Under the pieces are notes generated by a model, which ran no database searches, had not been told where the DNA came from, and saw only the letters and a list, made by a program, of their open reading frames with translations. From Gemmatimonadales bacterium UBA1120 (GTDB lineage Bacteria > Gemmatimonadota > Gemmatimonadetes > Longimicrobiales > Gaopeijiaceae), in assembly GCA_002313925.1 (NCBI GenBank), contig DCAZ01000010.1, positions 1 to 9,676 of the forward strand: DNA of 9,676 nt. Reading direction: 5' to 3'. Below are positions 1 to 6,836 of the stretch, piece after piece (position 1 is the first letter of the stretch; every line of letters starts with the position of its first letter). The position numbers were made by a program, and so were the translations under genes.

Positions 1-382
1 TACGCTTGTCGGAGCTTGGTGACCGAACGTATTGCATGAGCCCCGCCATGAACTGCCCTCCCACATCCTTAAATGAGTGGGTAGGTCCATGAAAAAGCTC
101 GAGAACATGGAAACCCGGGCTGATCTCTACTAGCGGTCCCGGAAAGCCCAGCGTTTCGAGTGCGAGTCTTATTGCCTCTGTCTCCCCTAGTTGAGCAGAG
201 AAAAGACGTGAGCTTGCCCATGCCGCGCTTACCCGAAAATCCTGGTCCTCCGAGTCAGGGCTACCTGCGAGAGATGGTATTGAGGTGGGCATGTAAAGCC
301 CCCCATCCGGCGCTAGCCCACGGAAGAGGACTTCTTCTAGCGGTACCGGGGTACTGCCACGGGTACTTACAAATCTCAACAT
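1..382 (-). CDS. thrC: Threonine synthase, N-terminal part (cut by window start)
   Basis: The gene starts with ATG at 382 and runs off the left edge, so only the first 127 residues are present. I translated it by hand from the reverse complement. The N-terminus reads MLRFVSTRG, followed by a RGLAPDGGLYMP block at residues 21-32, both typical of threonine synthase. The PLP-lysine region is ELFHGPTHSFKDVGGQFMA at about residues 95-113, with K105 as the expected Schiff-base lysine. The enzyme converts O-phosphohomoserine to threonine and phosphate in the cytoplasm. An in-frame TAA lies upstream at about 409-411; an in-frame TTG at 391 is possible, but the ATG fits the family N-terminus. No good Shine-Dalgarno is visible (GCGAGCC precedes the ATG). 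It lies 62 bases downstream of tkt in the same direction, so the two are probably co-transcribed. The family is usually over 400 residues long, so most of the protein is outside the window. Confidence 0.9.
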   Translation of the reverse strand, partial: MLRFVSTRGSTPVPLEEVLFRGLAPDGGLYMPTSIPSLAGSPDSEDQDFRVSAAWASSRLFSAQLGETEAIRLALETLGFPGPLVEISPGFHVLELFHGPTHSFKDVGGQFMAGLMQYVRSPSSDKR

Positions 383-387
383 GGCTC

Positions 388-401
388 GCAATAACGATTG
401 C
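388..401 (-). promoter_or_regulatory. Small hairpin just upstream of the thrC start
   Basis: On the minus strand GCAAT and ATTGC form 5-bp arms around a 4-base loop, ending about 5 bases before the thrC ATG. This is where a ribosome binding site would lie. An alternative overlapping pairing (ATAAC with GTTAT, 391-407) is also possible. No U-tract follows, so it is not an intrinsic terminator between tkt and thrC. A role in thrC translation is only an inference, since hairpins this small occur often by chance. Confidence 0.2.
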
Positions 402-444
402 GGTTATCTCTCAATTGACTCACAGGCTTCTTAATTATTAGCAG

Positions 445-2451
445 CTAAAGCGTTGCCACATTCCTTGCCGCCTTCACAACATCTTCAACTGTGAAGCCAA
501 ATTTCTCAAAGAGAATATCGGAGGGTGCTGAGGCACCGAAATGGTCTAAGCCGAGGGAGGATCCCGATGCTCCTACCCAGCGTGTCCATCCGAAGGTACT
601 CGCAGCTTCTACTGAGACTTTCTTAGAGATTTCAGGCGGTAGCACGCTGTCACGGTAGTCTTTCTCCTGTCGACCGAATAAGTACCAGCTCGGTAGGCTG
701 ACAACTCTGGTTGGAGTGCCTTCAGCCTCTAGTCGTTCTCGCGCTTCGAGTATGATTCCAAGTTCCGATCCGCTCGCGATGAGGATCACCTCAGGAGTTC
801 CGTTTGCTGCCTCGGCAAGCACATAGCCCCCACGGCGAAGACCTTCAGCTCCCGCCAACATCCCACGACGGTCGAGAAGAACAACTTTCTGCCGTGTTAG
901 TGCCAGAAAGCTTGGACCCTCTGTGCGTTCTATGGCCACTCGCCATGCGATCTCAGTTTCGGCAGCATCTCCGGGCCTAAGATCGCAAAGATTCGGCACT
1001 GCCCGAAGGGCTGCCAGTTGCTCTACCGGTTGATGCGTGGGGCCATCCTCTCCAAGACCAATCGAGTCATGTGTAAAGACGTATATGACGGACTGGCCCA
1101 TGAGTGCCGCGAGCCGGATTGCGGGTCGCATGTAGTCCGAGAAAATAAGGAATGTCCCTCCAAATGGGCGTATGCCACCATGTAGTGCCATCCCGTTCAT
1201 GATTGAGGCCATCGCGTGTTCTCGGATCCCGTAATGGATGTTACGGCCTCCAGGACTGGACGAGAGCAAATTGTCTGCGCCATTGATGGTGGTCTTGTTT
1301 GATCCTGCGAGGTCAGCTGAGCCTCCAATTAGATTTGGTAAGCCGCTTGCCACACCCTGGAGAACCTTCCCGGACCACCCTCTTGTAGCATCCTCATTTT
1401 CGGCTGCCGTAAGGTTGGGGACATTTTCATCCCAATCTTCCGGAAGCTCCCCCGACATGACCTGCAAGAACTCAGCTGCGAAATCAGGTGCTTGTTCCTG
1501 GTATAACGAAAAGCGCTTCTGCCAGTCTTCCTGCAGTTTTTGGCCATTCTCTAGACATGCAGCCCAGTGCTCACGCGTGCTATTCTCCACGTGAAATGGT
1601 TCTAATGAGGGGTATCCTAGGTTCTCCTTTGTTTTTATGATCTCGTCTTGCCCTAGTGGGGCTCCATGGGCTGCTGATGTTCCTGCCTTACCTGGGCTCC
1701 CGTACCCGATCGTGGTTCTTACTACGATCAGGCTGGGCCTCTCCGATTCTCGTTTTGCCTCGATGATAGCGCGGTCTATTTCCTCTAGGTCATTCCCATC
1801 GGACACGTGTGTTACATGCCAGCCATAAGCCTCAAACCGTTTTGCTTGGTTGGTCGAACTCGATAACTCAGTACCACCATCAATTGTTATCCGGTTGTCA
1901 TCAAAGATCCAGATCAATTTACCAAGCTTCTGGTGGCCTGCGATTGCGGCCGCTTCATGGGATACACCCTCCATCATGTCACCGTCTGAGCATAGTGCGT
2001 AGGTGAAATGGTCTACAACCTCATGTCCAGGCCGGTTGTAGCGCTTCGCTAGCCAGCGTTCCGCGAGTGCCAGACCGACAGAATTGGCAACACCTTGCCC
2101 CAGTGGGCCTGTTGTCGTTTCGATGCCAGGAGCGTGGCCGTACTCTGGGTGACCAGCTGTTGGTGACCCCCATTGCCTGAAGTTACGGATGTCCTCGTCA
2201 GACAAGTCGTAGCCACTCAGGTACAAAAGCGAATAGATGAGCATCGAAGCATGGCCGATGGATAGCACGAAACGGTCTCGATCAAGCCAAAGCGGGTCAG
2301 ATGGGTTGTGACGTAGATGCTTGTGGAATAGCACGTAACCAACAGGTGCAAGCGCCATCGGAGTCCCAGGATGTCCCGAGTTGGCTTGCTGAACCGCATC
2401 CATAGACAGGATGCGGATTGCATCTACCGCCTGCTGTTTGATGTCGGTCAT
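445..2451 (-). CDS. tkt: Transketolase
   Basis: This is a complete 668-residue transketolase, the usual length for bacterial enzymes. It moves two-carbon ketol units between sugar phosphates in the non-oxidative pentose phosphate pathway, using thiamine diphosphate and a divalent metal. Visible landmarks in order are SGHPG (residues 25-29), GHASML with H67, and GHPE with H101. The ETTTGPLGQG motif is at 111-120. The ThDP/metal-binding stretch runs from SDGDMMEG (155-162) to DDNRIT (184-189). AHGAPLG is at 261-267. The second-domain IREHAM motif carries the expected catalytic glutamate E411, and HDSIGLGEDGPTHQP spans 461-475. The C-terminal domain is intact (GSEL near 561-564, then a GLDHFGASAP stretch at 634-643). 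The ATG at 2451 overlaps the leuS stop codon in an ATGA arrangement, which suggests translational coupling. No motif is missing. thrC follows downstream. Confidence 0.97.
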   Translation of the reverse strand: MTDIKQQAVDAIRILSMDAVQQANSGHPGTPMALAPVGYVLFHKHLRHNPSDPLWLDRDRFVLSIGHASMLIYSLLYLSGYDLSDEDIRNFRQWGSPTAGHPEYGHAPGIETTTGPLGQGVANSVGLALAERWLAKRYNRPGHEVVDHFTYALCSDGDMMEGVSHEAAAIAGHQKLGKLIWIFDDNRITIDGGTELSSSTNQAKRFEAYGWHVTHVSDGNDLEEIDRAIIEAKRESERPSLIVVRTTIGYGSPGKAGTSAAHGAPLGQDEIIKTKENLGYPSLEPFHVENSTREHWAACLENGQKLQEDWQKRFSLYQEQAPDFAAEFLQVMSGELPEDWDENVPNLTAAENEDATRGWSGKVLQGVASGLPNLIGGSADLAGSNKTTINGADNLLSSSPGGRNIHYGIREHAMASIMNGMALHGGIRPFGGTFLIFSDYMRPAIRLAALMGQSVIYVFTHDSIGLGEDGPTHQPVEQLAALRAVPNLCDLRPGDAAETEIAWRVAIERTEGPSFLALTRQKVVLLDRRGMLAGAEGLRRGGYVLAEAANGTPEVILIASGSELGIILEARERLEAEGTPTRVVSLPSWYLFGRQEKDYRDSVLPPEISKKVSVEAASTFGWTRWVGASGSSLGLDHFGASAPSDILFEKFGFTVEDVVKAARNVATL
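2448..2451 (-). other. ATGA stop/start overlap of leuS and tkt
   Basis: On the minus strand the four bases read ATGA. ATG (2451-2449) starts tkt, and TGA (2450-2448) ends leuS. Such overlaps commonly couple translation of the downstream gene to termination on the upstream one. This ties transketolase output to leuS transcription. Confidence 0.9.
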
Positions 2452-4901
2452 CCGACCACGAAGTTCACGAGACGTCCAGGAACGTGAACGATTCTCCGTT
2501 CTTCAACACCATCTAGATAACGGGCCACATTCTCCTCCTCACGGGCTGCGATAATCACATCGTCTTCAGCAGCATCCTGGGGGACGCTGATAGTACCTCT
2601 GAGTTTGCCGTTCACTTGAACTGCAACACTAACTTGACTCTCGATAATCTTGGATTCATCAAAAGAAGGCCAATTAGAGCCTTCGAAGATGCTTTTTTCG
2701 TGCCCGAAGTGTTCCCAGACTTCCTCTGCAAGGTGCGGCGCGAAGGGAGCGATCATCGTGATAAGCGGTTCCACTTCGGTACGAGTGGCTTGCCGTCCTC
2801 CAGATCGGATTGTGTTCAAACATTCCATCATCGCTGCTATCGATGTGTTGTAGCCGAGCTCTGGGAGCTGTTCGGTCACTTGCTTGACTGTCTGGTGTAC
2901 CTTCCGCTCCACATTAGGATCAGGGGCGCCTTCGTTTGCGTTCAACGCAGTGTCCCAAAGTCGATGCAGGAACCCATAGGGACCCTGGATCCCTTCCGTT
3001 CTGTAGTCGCCACCTTCCTCAAATGGTCCTAGAAACATGAGATAAATCCGGAATGCGTCAGCTCCAAATTCTTCAATAATCGGGTCGGGGATAATCACAT
3101 TTCCCCGGCTCTTCGACATTTTCGCACCGTCAGCAATGATTAGCCCATGCGCACGGAAGACTTCATATGGCTCCTCAAAATCTAGATAGCCTAGATCTTT
3201 CAGTACCATTGTAAGAAAGCGCGAGTACAGCAGATGGAGCACTGCATGCTCATTTCCGCCGATATACGCATCCACTGGCAGCCAGTGTCTAGTGATCTCG
3301 GGGTCGAATGGTGTGTCCTCAAAGTCAGTCGACGGATACCGCAGAAAGTACCATCCCGAATCCAGGAAAGTATCGGATACATCAGTTTCTCGTCGTGCTT
3401 CTCCTCCGCACTCAGGACATGTGGTTTGATACCACTCCTCGACGCGGGCTAGTGGGCTCACGCCTGAGTCATCCGGTTTAAAATCCTCCACCCGAGGAAG
3501 AATTACGGGTAGATCCTCTTCAGAAACCGGAACGGAACCACAGTTATCACAATGGATGATAGGGATGGGTGGTCCCCAGTAGCGCTGTCGAGAGATACAC
3601 CAATCGTGCAGACGGAAGTTGACTGTGCCCTCGCCCCATCCGTTCCCTTCTACCCATTCGGTGAGCACTCTAACGGAGTCAGAAATGTCCGTTTCATCAA
3701 ACTCACCAGAGTTCACAAGGCAACCTGGGCCGATATACGCTTCTGATAATGGTGTGTCTGCGCTTTCTGTTGGTCCTGCCACGACCCGCTTTATGGGAAG
3801 ATCAAAGGCAGTGGCAAACTCAAAATCCCGCTGATCATGACCGGGCACCGCCATAATCGCACCGGTTCCGTAATCCATCAGAACGTAGTCAGCAATCCAG
3901 ATTGGGATTTGTTCTCCGGTTGCAGGGTTTGCGCAGAAACCGCCCGTGAAAGCGCCAGTCTTGGATTTGTCGGTTTTTTGCCGTGTGACCAGATCACTTT
4001 TCCTTGCTTCTTCCCTGTACTCGGAAACGGAGTCGAGGTACTCGTCATCTGTCACTTTATCTACCAGAGGGTGCTCGGGAGAGAGAACCATATAAGTGGC
4101 GCCAAAAATTGTATCTGGCCGAGTCGTGTAGACCTCAATGTTATGTCCCGTGCTACGGCCATCCGGGTGGACAACAGAAAAATTGAGTCGTGCACCTTCG
4201 CTTCGCCCGATCCAGTTACTTTGGGCTTTCAAAGTGGTTTCCGACCAATTGATGAAGGCAAGGTTGTCGAGCAGGCGTTGCGCGTAGTCCGTGATTTTAA
4301 AGAACCACTGCTTGATCTCTCGTTGTTCTACCGGGGTGGTACAGCGCTCGCAGGTGCCTGTGATAACCTGTTCATTCGCAAGCACAGTCATACACGAGGG
4401 ACACCAGTTAACAGGGGCTTTCTTTTGTTCCGCAAGCCCGGCGTCAAAGAGTTTAAGGAAGACCCACTGGGTCCACCTGTAGTAAGATGGATCAGTCGTA
4501 TCTAGAGAATGTTTCCAGTCAAACATTCCACCTATACGCCTGAGTTGCCGGGTGAAGTTCTCGACATTTGCTGGTATCAAGTCCATCGGGTGTGTACCGA
4601 TCTTCAAAGCGAAGTTCTCGGAGTGAATTCCGAAGGCATCGAAGCCCATCGGTTCGAAGACGGTCCGACCCTGCATACGCTGGAATCGTCCATGTACGTC
4701 TGCGCCCGTAAATGCGTAGATGTTGCCCACGTGGAGCCCCTCAGCTGAGGGGTACGGGAACATCATGAGTTGGTAATACGGGTCCTTGGCGGACTTGAGT
4801 TGCTCCAACGTCAAGGAGTTCGTGCCGCGCTCCTCCCAGTTGCGCTGCCACTTCCCCTCAACGGCGGAGGGGTTATAGCTGTCCCTCTCTTGGTTTGACA
4901 T
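2448..4901 (-). CDS. leuS: Leucyl-tRNA synthetase
   Basis: This is a complete class I aminoacyl-tRNA synthetase of 817 residues that charges tRNA-Leu with leucine in the cytoplasm. The Rossmann catalytic core carries PYPSAEGLHVGN (49-60), whose HVGN is the HIGH signature, and GAKMSKSRGN (592-601), with KMSKS at 594-598. A CP1 editing domain is inserted between them: a threonine-rich YTTRPDTIFGATY segment (258-270) and GTGAIMAVPGHDQRD (345-359), the regions that hydrolyse mischarged tRNA. Cysteine pairs at 167/170 with 184/187, and at 451/454 with 495/498, look like two zinc sites. The C-terminal region has VQVNGKLRG (761-769), typical of LeuS. The start at 4901 gives a normal N-terminus (MSNQERDSYNPSAVEGKWQ), although no purine-rich ribosome binding site is seen before it. 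The stop overlaps the tkt start. The length is normal for bacterial LeuS and nothing appears broken. Confidence 0.98.
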   Translation of the reverse strand: MSNQERDSYNPSAVEGKWQRNWEERGTNSLTLEQLKSAKDPYYQLMMFPYPSAEGLHVGNIYAFTGADVHGRFQRMQGRTVFEPMGFDAFGIHSENFALKIGTHPMDLIPANVENFTRQLRRIGGMFDWKHSLDTTDPSYYRWTQWVFLKLFDAGLAEQKKAPVNWCPSCMTVLANEQVITGTCERCTTPVEQREIKQWFFKITDYAQRLLDNLAFINWSETTLKAQSNWIGRSEGARLNFSVVHPDGRSTGHNIEVYTTRPDTIFGATYMVLSPEHPLVDKVTDDEYLDSVSEYREEARKSDLVTRQKTDKSKTGAFTGGFCANPATGEQIPIWIADYVLMDYGTGAIMAVPGHDQRDFEFATAFDLPIKRVVAGPTESADTPLSEAYIGPGCLVNSGEFDETDISDSVRVLTEWVEGNGWGEGTVNFRLHDWCISRQRYWGPPIPIIHCDNCGSVPVSEEDLPVILPRVEDFKPDDSGVSPLARVEEWYQTTCPECGGEARRETDVSDTFLDSGWYFLRYPSTDFEDTPFDPEITRHWLPVDAYIGGNEHAVLHLLYSRFLTMVLKDLGYLDFEEPYEVFRAHGLIIADGAKMSKSRGNVIIPDPIIEEFGADAFRIYLMFLGPFEEGGDYRTEGIQGPYGFLHRLWDTALNANEGAPDPNVERKVHQTVKQVTEQLPELGYNTSIAAMMECLNTIRSGGRQATRTEVEPLITMIAPFAPHLAEEVWEHFGHEKSIFEGSNWPSFDESKIIESQVSVAVQVNGKLRGTISVPQDAAEDDVIIAAREEENVARYLDGVEERRIVHVPGRLVNFVVG

Positions 4902-4925
4902 ATCGTGCCGAAGATTCGATGACGC

Positions 4926-4948
4926 GGCTCATATTATGTGTATGAGCC
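4926..4948. promoter_or_regulatory. Palindrome over a putative leuS -10 element (candidate operator)
   Basis: GGCTCATA (4926-4933) and TATGAGCC (4941-4948) are perfect 8-base inverted arms around a 7-base centre. The minus-strand hexamer CATAAT, the best -10 candidate for leuS, overlaps the centre at 4933-4938. A palindrome covering a -10 is a typical position for a repressor operator. As RNA it could also form a hairpin, but it lies at or upstream of the expected leuS transcript start. The binding protein is unknown. Confidence 0.45.
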
Positions 4949-4977
4949 CTGTGAGTATTCGAAAGGAACGTCAACCT

Positions 4978-5042
4978 ACATGAGCCGGCTAAGTCACAGA
5001 AGGGCGGAATATCGAATTATGGCTATCTTTTTTGGCTCATGT
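4978..5042. repeat. 9-base inverted repeat carrying two more GGCTCAT copies
   Basis: ACATGAGCC at 4978-4986 is the exact reverse complement of GGCTCATGT at 5034-5042, with 47 bases between. Together with the palindrome at 4926-4948 this makes four copies of the same heptamer in 115 bases, in the order forward, reverse, reverse, forward. The right-hand copy overlaps the weak TTGGCT hexamer proposed as the exporter -35. Confidence 0.5.
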
Positions 5043-5084
5043 TCCTAACCCCAGCATTTAAAAGATTCGATGATTGGATAGTTG

Positions 5085-6836
5085 ATGGATAACCAAAGAA
5101 AAAAAATCTCGGGTGCGAGCTTGCGTCATGCGTTTGAAGAGATCATTTGGCCTAGGAGAAAACTCATCTTCGTGGGCCTTCTCCTGATAGTTCTAAACCG
5201 TGTGAGTGGCCTCGTCTTGCCCGCGTCGACCAAATACCTGGTCGATAATGCCATAGTAGCGGGCGATGTAGATACACTTTGGCTGATACTTGGTGCAGTC
5301 AGTTTGGCAGTGGTAGTCCAGGCTATAACCTCATACGCTTTAACGATGCTGCTCTCGGTCGAGGCTCAGCATCTGATTGCCAACCTGCGCTCCCAGGTCC
5401 AGAAGCATGTTCTCCGACTTCCGGTACGAATCTTCGACAATACGAAGTCTGGAGAACTGGTCTCACGAATCATGGATGATGTTGAGGGCGTGCGGAACTT
5501 GGTTGGGACTGGCTTGGTTCAGCTTGTCGGAGGAGCCATTACCGCCATCGTTGCTTTCGTGTTTTTGGTGCGCATTGATCCGGTTATGACCGCACTGGCG
5601 CTTTGTCCTCTTGGTGCTTTTGCGCTTGTCTCATTCAGAGCGCTTAAGACGCTAAGGCCGGCATTTCGGGAACGTGGTCAAATCAGAGCTGAAGTGATAG
5701 GAAGGCTTACTGAAACGCTAGGTGGCATACGTGTGATCAAGGGATTCCATGCCATTGAGAAGGAAGAACAAATCTTCCACGCGGGTGTGTTGCGGATCTT
5801 TGAGAACGTAAAGGCGACACTTACCACCCAGAGCATGCTCACGAGTATGGGCACTTTTATTCTCGGTTTAGCAAGTGTGCTAGTTATGGGGTACGGTGGC
5901 TTCCTGATTGTTCAAGGTTCTTTAACAATCGGAGAACTTTTCTCGTTCACGCTTTTTCTGGGATTCCTGCTTGCTCCGATTGTACAGTTCGCGAACATAG
6001 GCACTCAGATGACTGAAGCGTTTGCTGGGCTTGACCGTACCTCAGAGCTCTTGAGCTGGCCGAGGGAAGACGACGATCCAGATCGCACAGTCGTCATGCC
6101 GGAAATCGACGGACATATGTCGTTCGAAGATGTCTATTTCCAGTACGAAGTGGACAAGCCAGTTCTCAAGGGAATCACATTCTCTGCGACCCCAGGGACG
6201 GTTATCGCGCTTGTCGGAAGCTCTGGCTCAGGCAAAACGACGCTGGCTGGATTAGCCGCGACATTTCTTGAGCCAGACCGCGGAAGAGTTCTAGTGGACG
6301 GTATCGATCTTCGCGAGGTCAAACTCGCAAGCTACCGGGACCAGCTCGGTCTTGTGCTACAAGATGACTTCCTGTTCGATGGGACAATCCGAGAGAACCT
6401 ACTTTTCGCACGACCTGAAGCAGCGGAACATGAGATCCAAGAGGCAGCAGAGCAGGCATATGTGACCGAATTTACCACTCGCTTCCCAGATGGACTCAAT
6501 ACGGTGATCGGTGAGAGGGGAGTGAAGTTGTCTGGTGGTCAGCGGCAGAGAGTGACTATCGCTCGTGCGATCCTCGCAAACCCAAGGATCCTGCTACTTG
6601 ATGAGGCGACTTCAAGCCTCGACACGGAAAGCGAAGCGCTGATCCAGAAGAGCCTTAATCACCTGCTTCAGGGTCGTACGACCGTGGTCATTGCACACAG
6701 GCTCTCGACGATTCAGCGTGCTGACCTCATCCTGGTCATTGAAGATGGAGAGATCGTTGAGCACGGACGCCATGATCAATTGATAGACAGTCATGGCCGC
6801 TACTACCAGCTCTACACACTGCAGGCCAGGATTTAG
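5085..6836 (+). CDS. ABC exporter, fused membrane and ATPase domains, MsbA-like
   Basis: A 583-residue half-transporter with the membrane domain first and the ATPase last, of the type that works as a dimer. Residues from about 25 to 310 contain the hydrophobic segments of a six-helix exporter domain. The ATPase has Walker A GSSGSGKT (378-385), Q-loop Q426 in VLQDDFLFDGT, signature LSGGQ (482-486), Walker B ILLLDEA (502-508, catalytic E507) and H-loop H538 in IAHRLST. All ATPase residues are present, so it should be active. I start at ATG 5085: a TTG at 5082 is in frame immediately before, but GGATAG at 5076-5081 is spaced better for the ATG. Neighbouring kdtA suggests lipid A-core flipping (msbA role), but this subfamily also exports peptides and drugs, so the substrate is an inference and I give no symbol. 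Its stop codon overlaps that of the convergent gene. Confidence 0.93.
   Translation: MDNQRKKISGASLRHAFEEIIWPRRKLIFVGLLLIVLNRVSGLVLPASTKYLVDNAIVAGDVDTLWLILGAVSLAVVVQAITSYALTMLLSVEAQHLIANLRSQVQKHVLRLPVRIFDNTKSGELVSRIMDDVEGVRNLVGTGLVQLVGGAITAIVAFVFLVRIDPVMTALALCPLGAFALVSFRALKTLRPAFRERGQIRAEVIGRLTETLGGIRVIKGFHAIEKEEQIFHAGVLRIFENVKATLTTQSMLTSMGTFILGLASVLVMGYGGFLIVQGSLTIGELFSFTLFLGFLLAPIVQFANIGTQMTEAFAGLDRTSELLSWPREDDDPDRTVVMPEIDGHMSFEDVYFQYEVDKPVLKGITFSATPGTVIALVGSSGSGKTTLAGLAATFLEPDRGRVLVDGIDLREVKLASYRDQLGLVLQDDFLFDGTIRENLLFARPEAAEHEIQEAAEQAYVTEFTTRFPDGLNTVIGERGVKLSGGQRQRVTIARAILANPRILLLDEATSSLDTESEALIQKSLNHLLQGRTTVVIAHRLSTIQRADLILVIEDGEIVEHGRHDQLIDSHGRYYQLYTLQARI
6833..6836. other. Overlapping convergent stop codons
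   Basis: The exporter ends with TAG at 6834-6836 (plus) and the peptidase gene ends with TAA at 6835-6833 (minus), so the coding regions overlap tail to tail by four bases. There is no room for a separate terminator, and I see no hairpin plus T-tract on either side. Transcripts from both directions must therefore run into the opposite gene or end by another mechanism. Confidence 0.85.

Larger units (their letters stand above)
4911..5073 (+). repeat. 12-base direct repeat near both edges of the divergent region
   Basis: AAGATTCGATGA occurs at 4911-4922, about 10 bases upstream of the leuS start codon, and again at 5062-5073, about 11 bases upstream of the exporter ATG. The copies are 151 bases apart and identical over 12 bases. 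They could be binding sites for one regulator or the remains of a small duplication. The repeat contains GATTCG, which recurs in the other divergent gap at 8127-8167. Confidence 0.5.
4902..5084. promoter_or_regulatory. Divergent regulatory region between leuS and the ABC exporter
   Basis: This 183-base non-coding gap must hold the promoters of both leuS (leftward) and the exporter (rightward). For leuS, CATAAT on the minus strand (4938-4933) is a near-consensus -10. The only TTGACG (4974-4969) is 30 bases away, too far to pair with it. For the exporter, TTGGCT (5032-5037) and TTTAAA (5057-5062) are a weak pair with a 19-base spacer. No tRNA-like or T-box-like structure is evident in the very short leuS side. 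The region is dense in short repeats, listed separately. The promoter assignments are guesses from consensus resemblance; only the existence of a divergent control region is firm. Confidence 0.6.

Noticed and set aside
160..441. Open frame of 93 codons on the plus strand at the left edge
   Set aside because: The opposite strand here encodes the clear N-terminus of threonine synthase with its PLP-lysine motif; this frame has no motif of its own.
1965..1989. Transketolase ThDP motif reads SDG rather than GDG
   Set aside because: I recall SDG at this position in many functional transketolases, and all other catalytic residues are present, so this is not evidence of inactivity.
3837..4505. Open frame of 222 codons on the plus strand, antisense to leuS
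   Set aside because: It lies wholly inside leuS, which is unambiguous. The translation has no recognisable motif and an odd Cys/Arg/Val-rich composition. Long antisense frames opposite a codon-biased gene are common.
4969..4974. TTGACG on the minus strand as a leuS -35 box
   Set aside because: It lies 30 bases from the best -10 candidate, and no acceptable -10 is found 16-18 bases downstream of it.
4902..5084. T-box leader or attenuator for leuS
   Set aside because: The leuS side has only about 25 bases from the likely transcription start. I see no T-box-like core, terminator or leucine-rich leader peptide.
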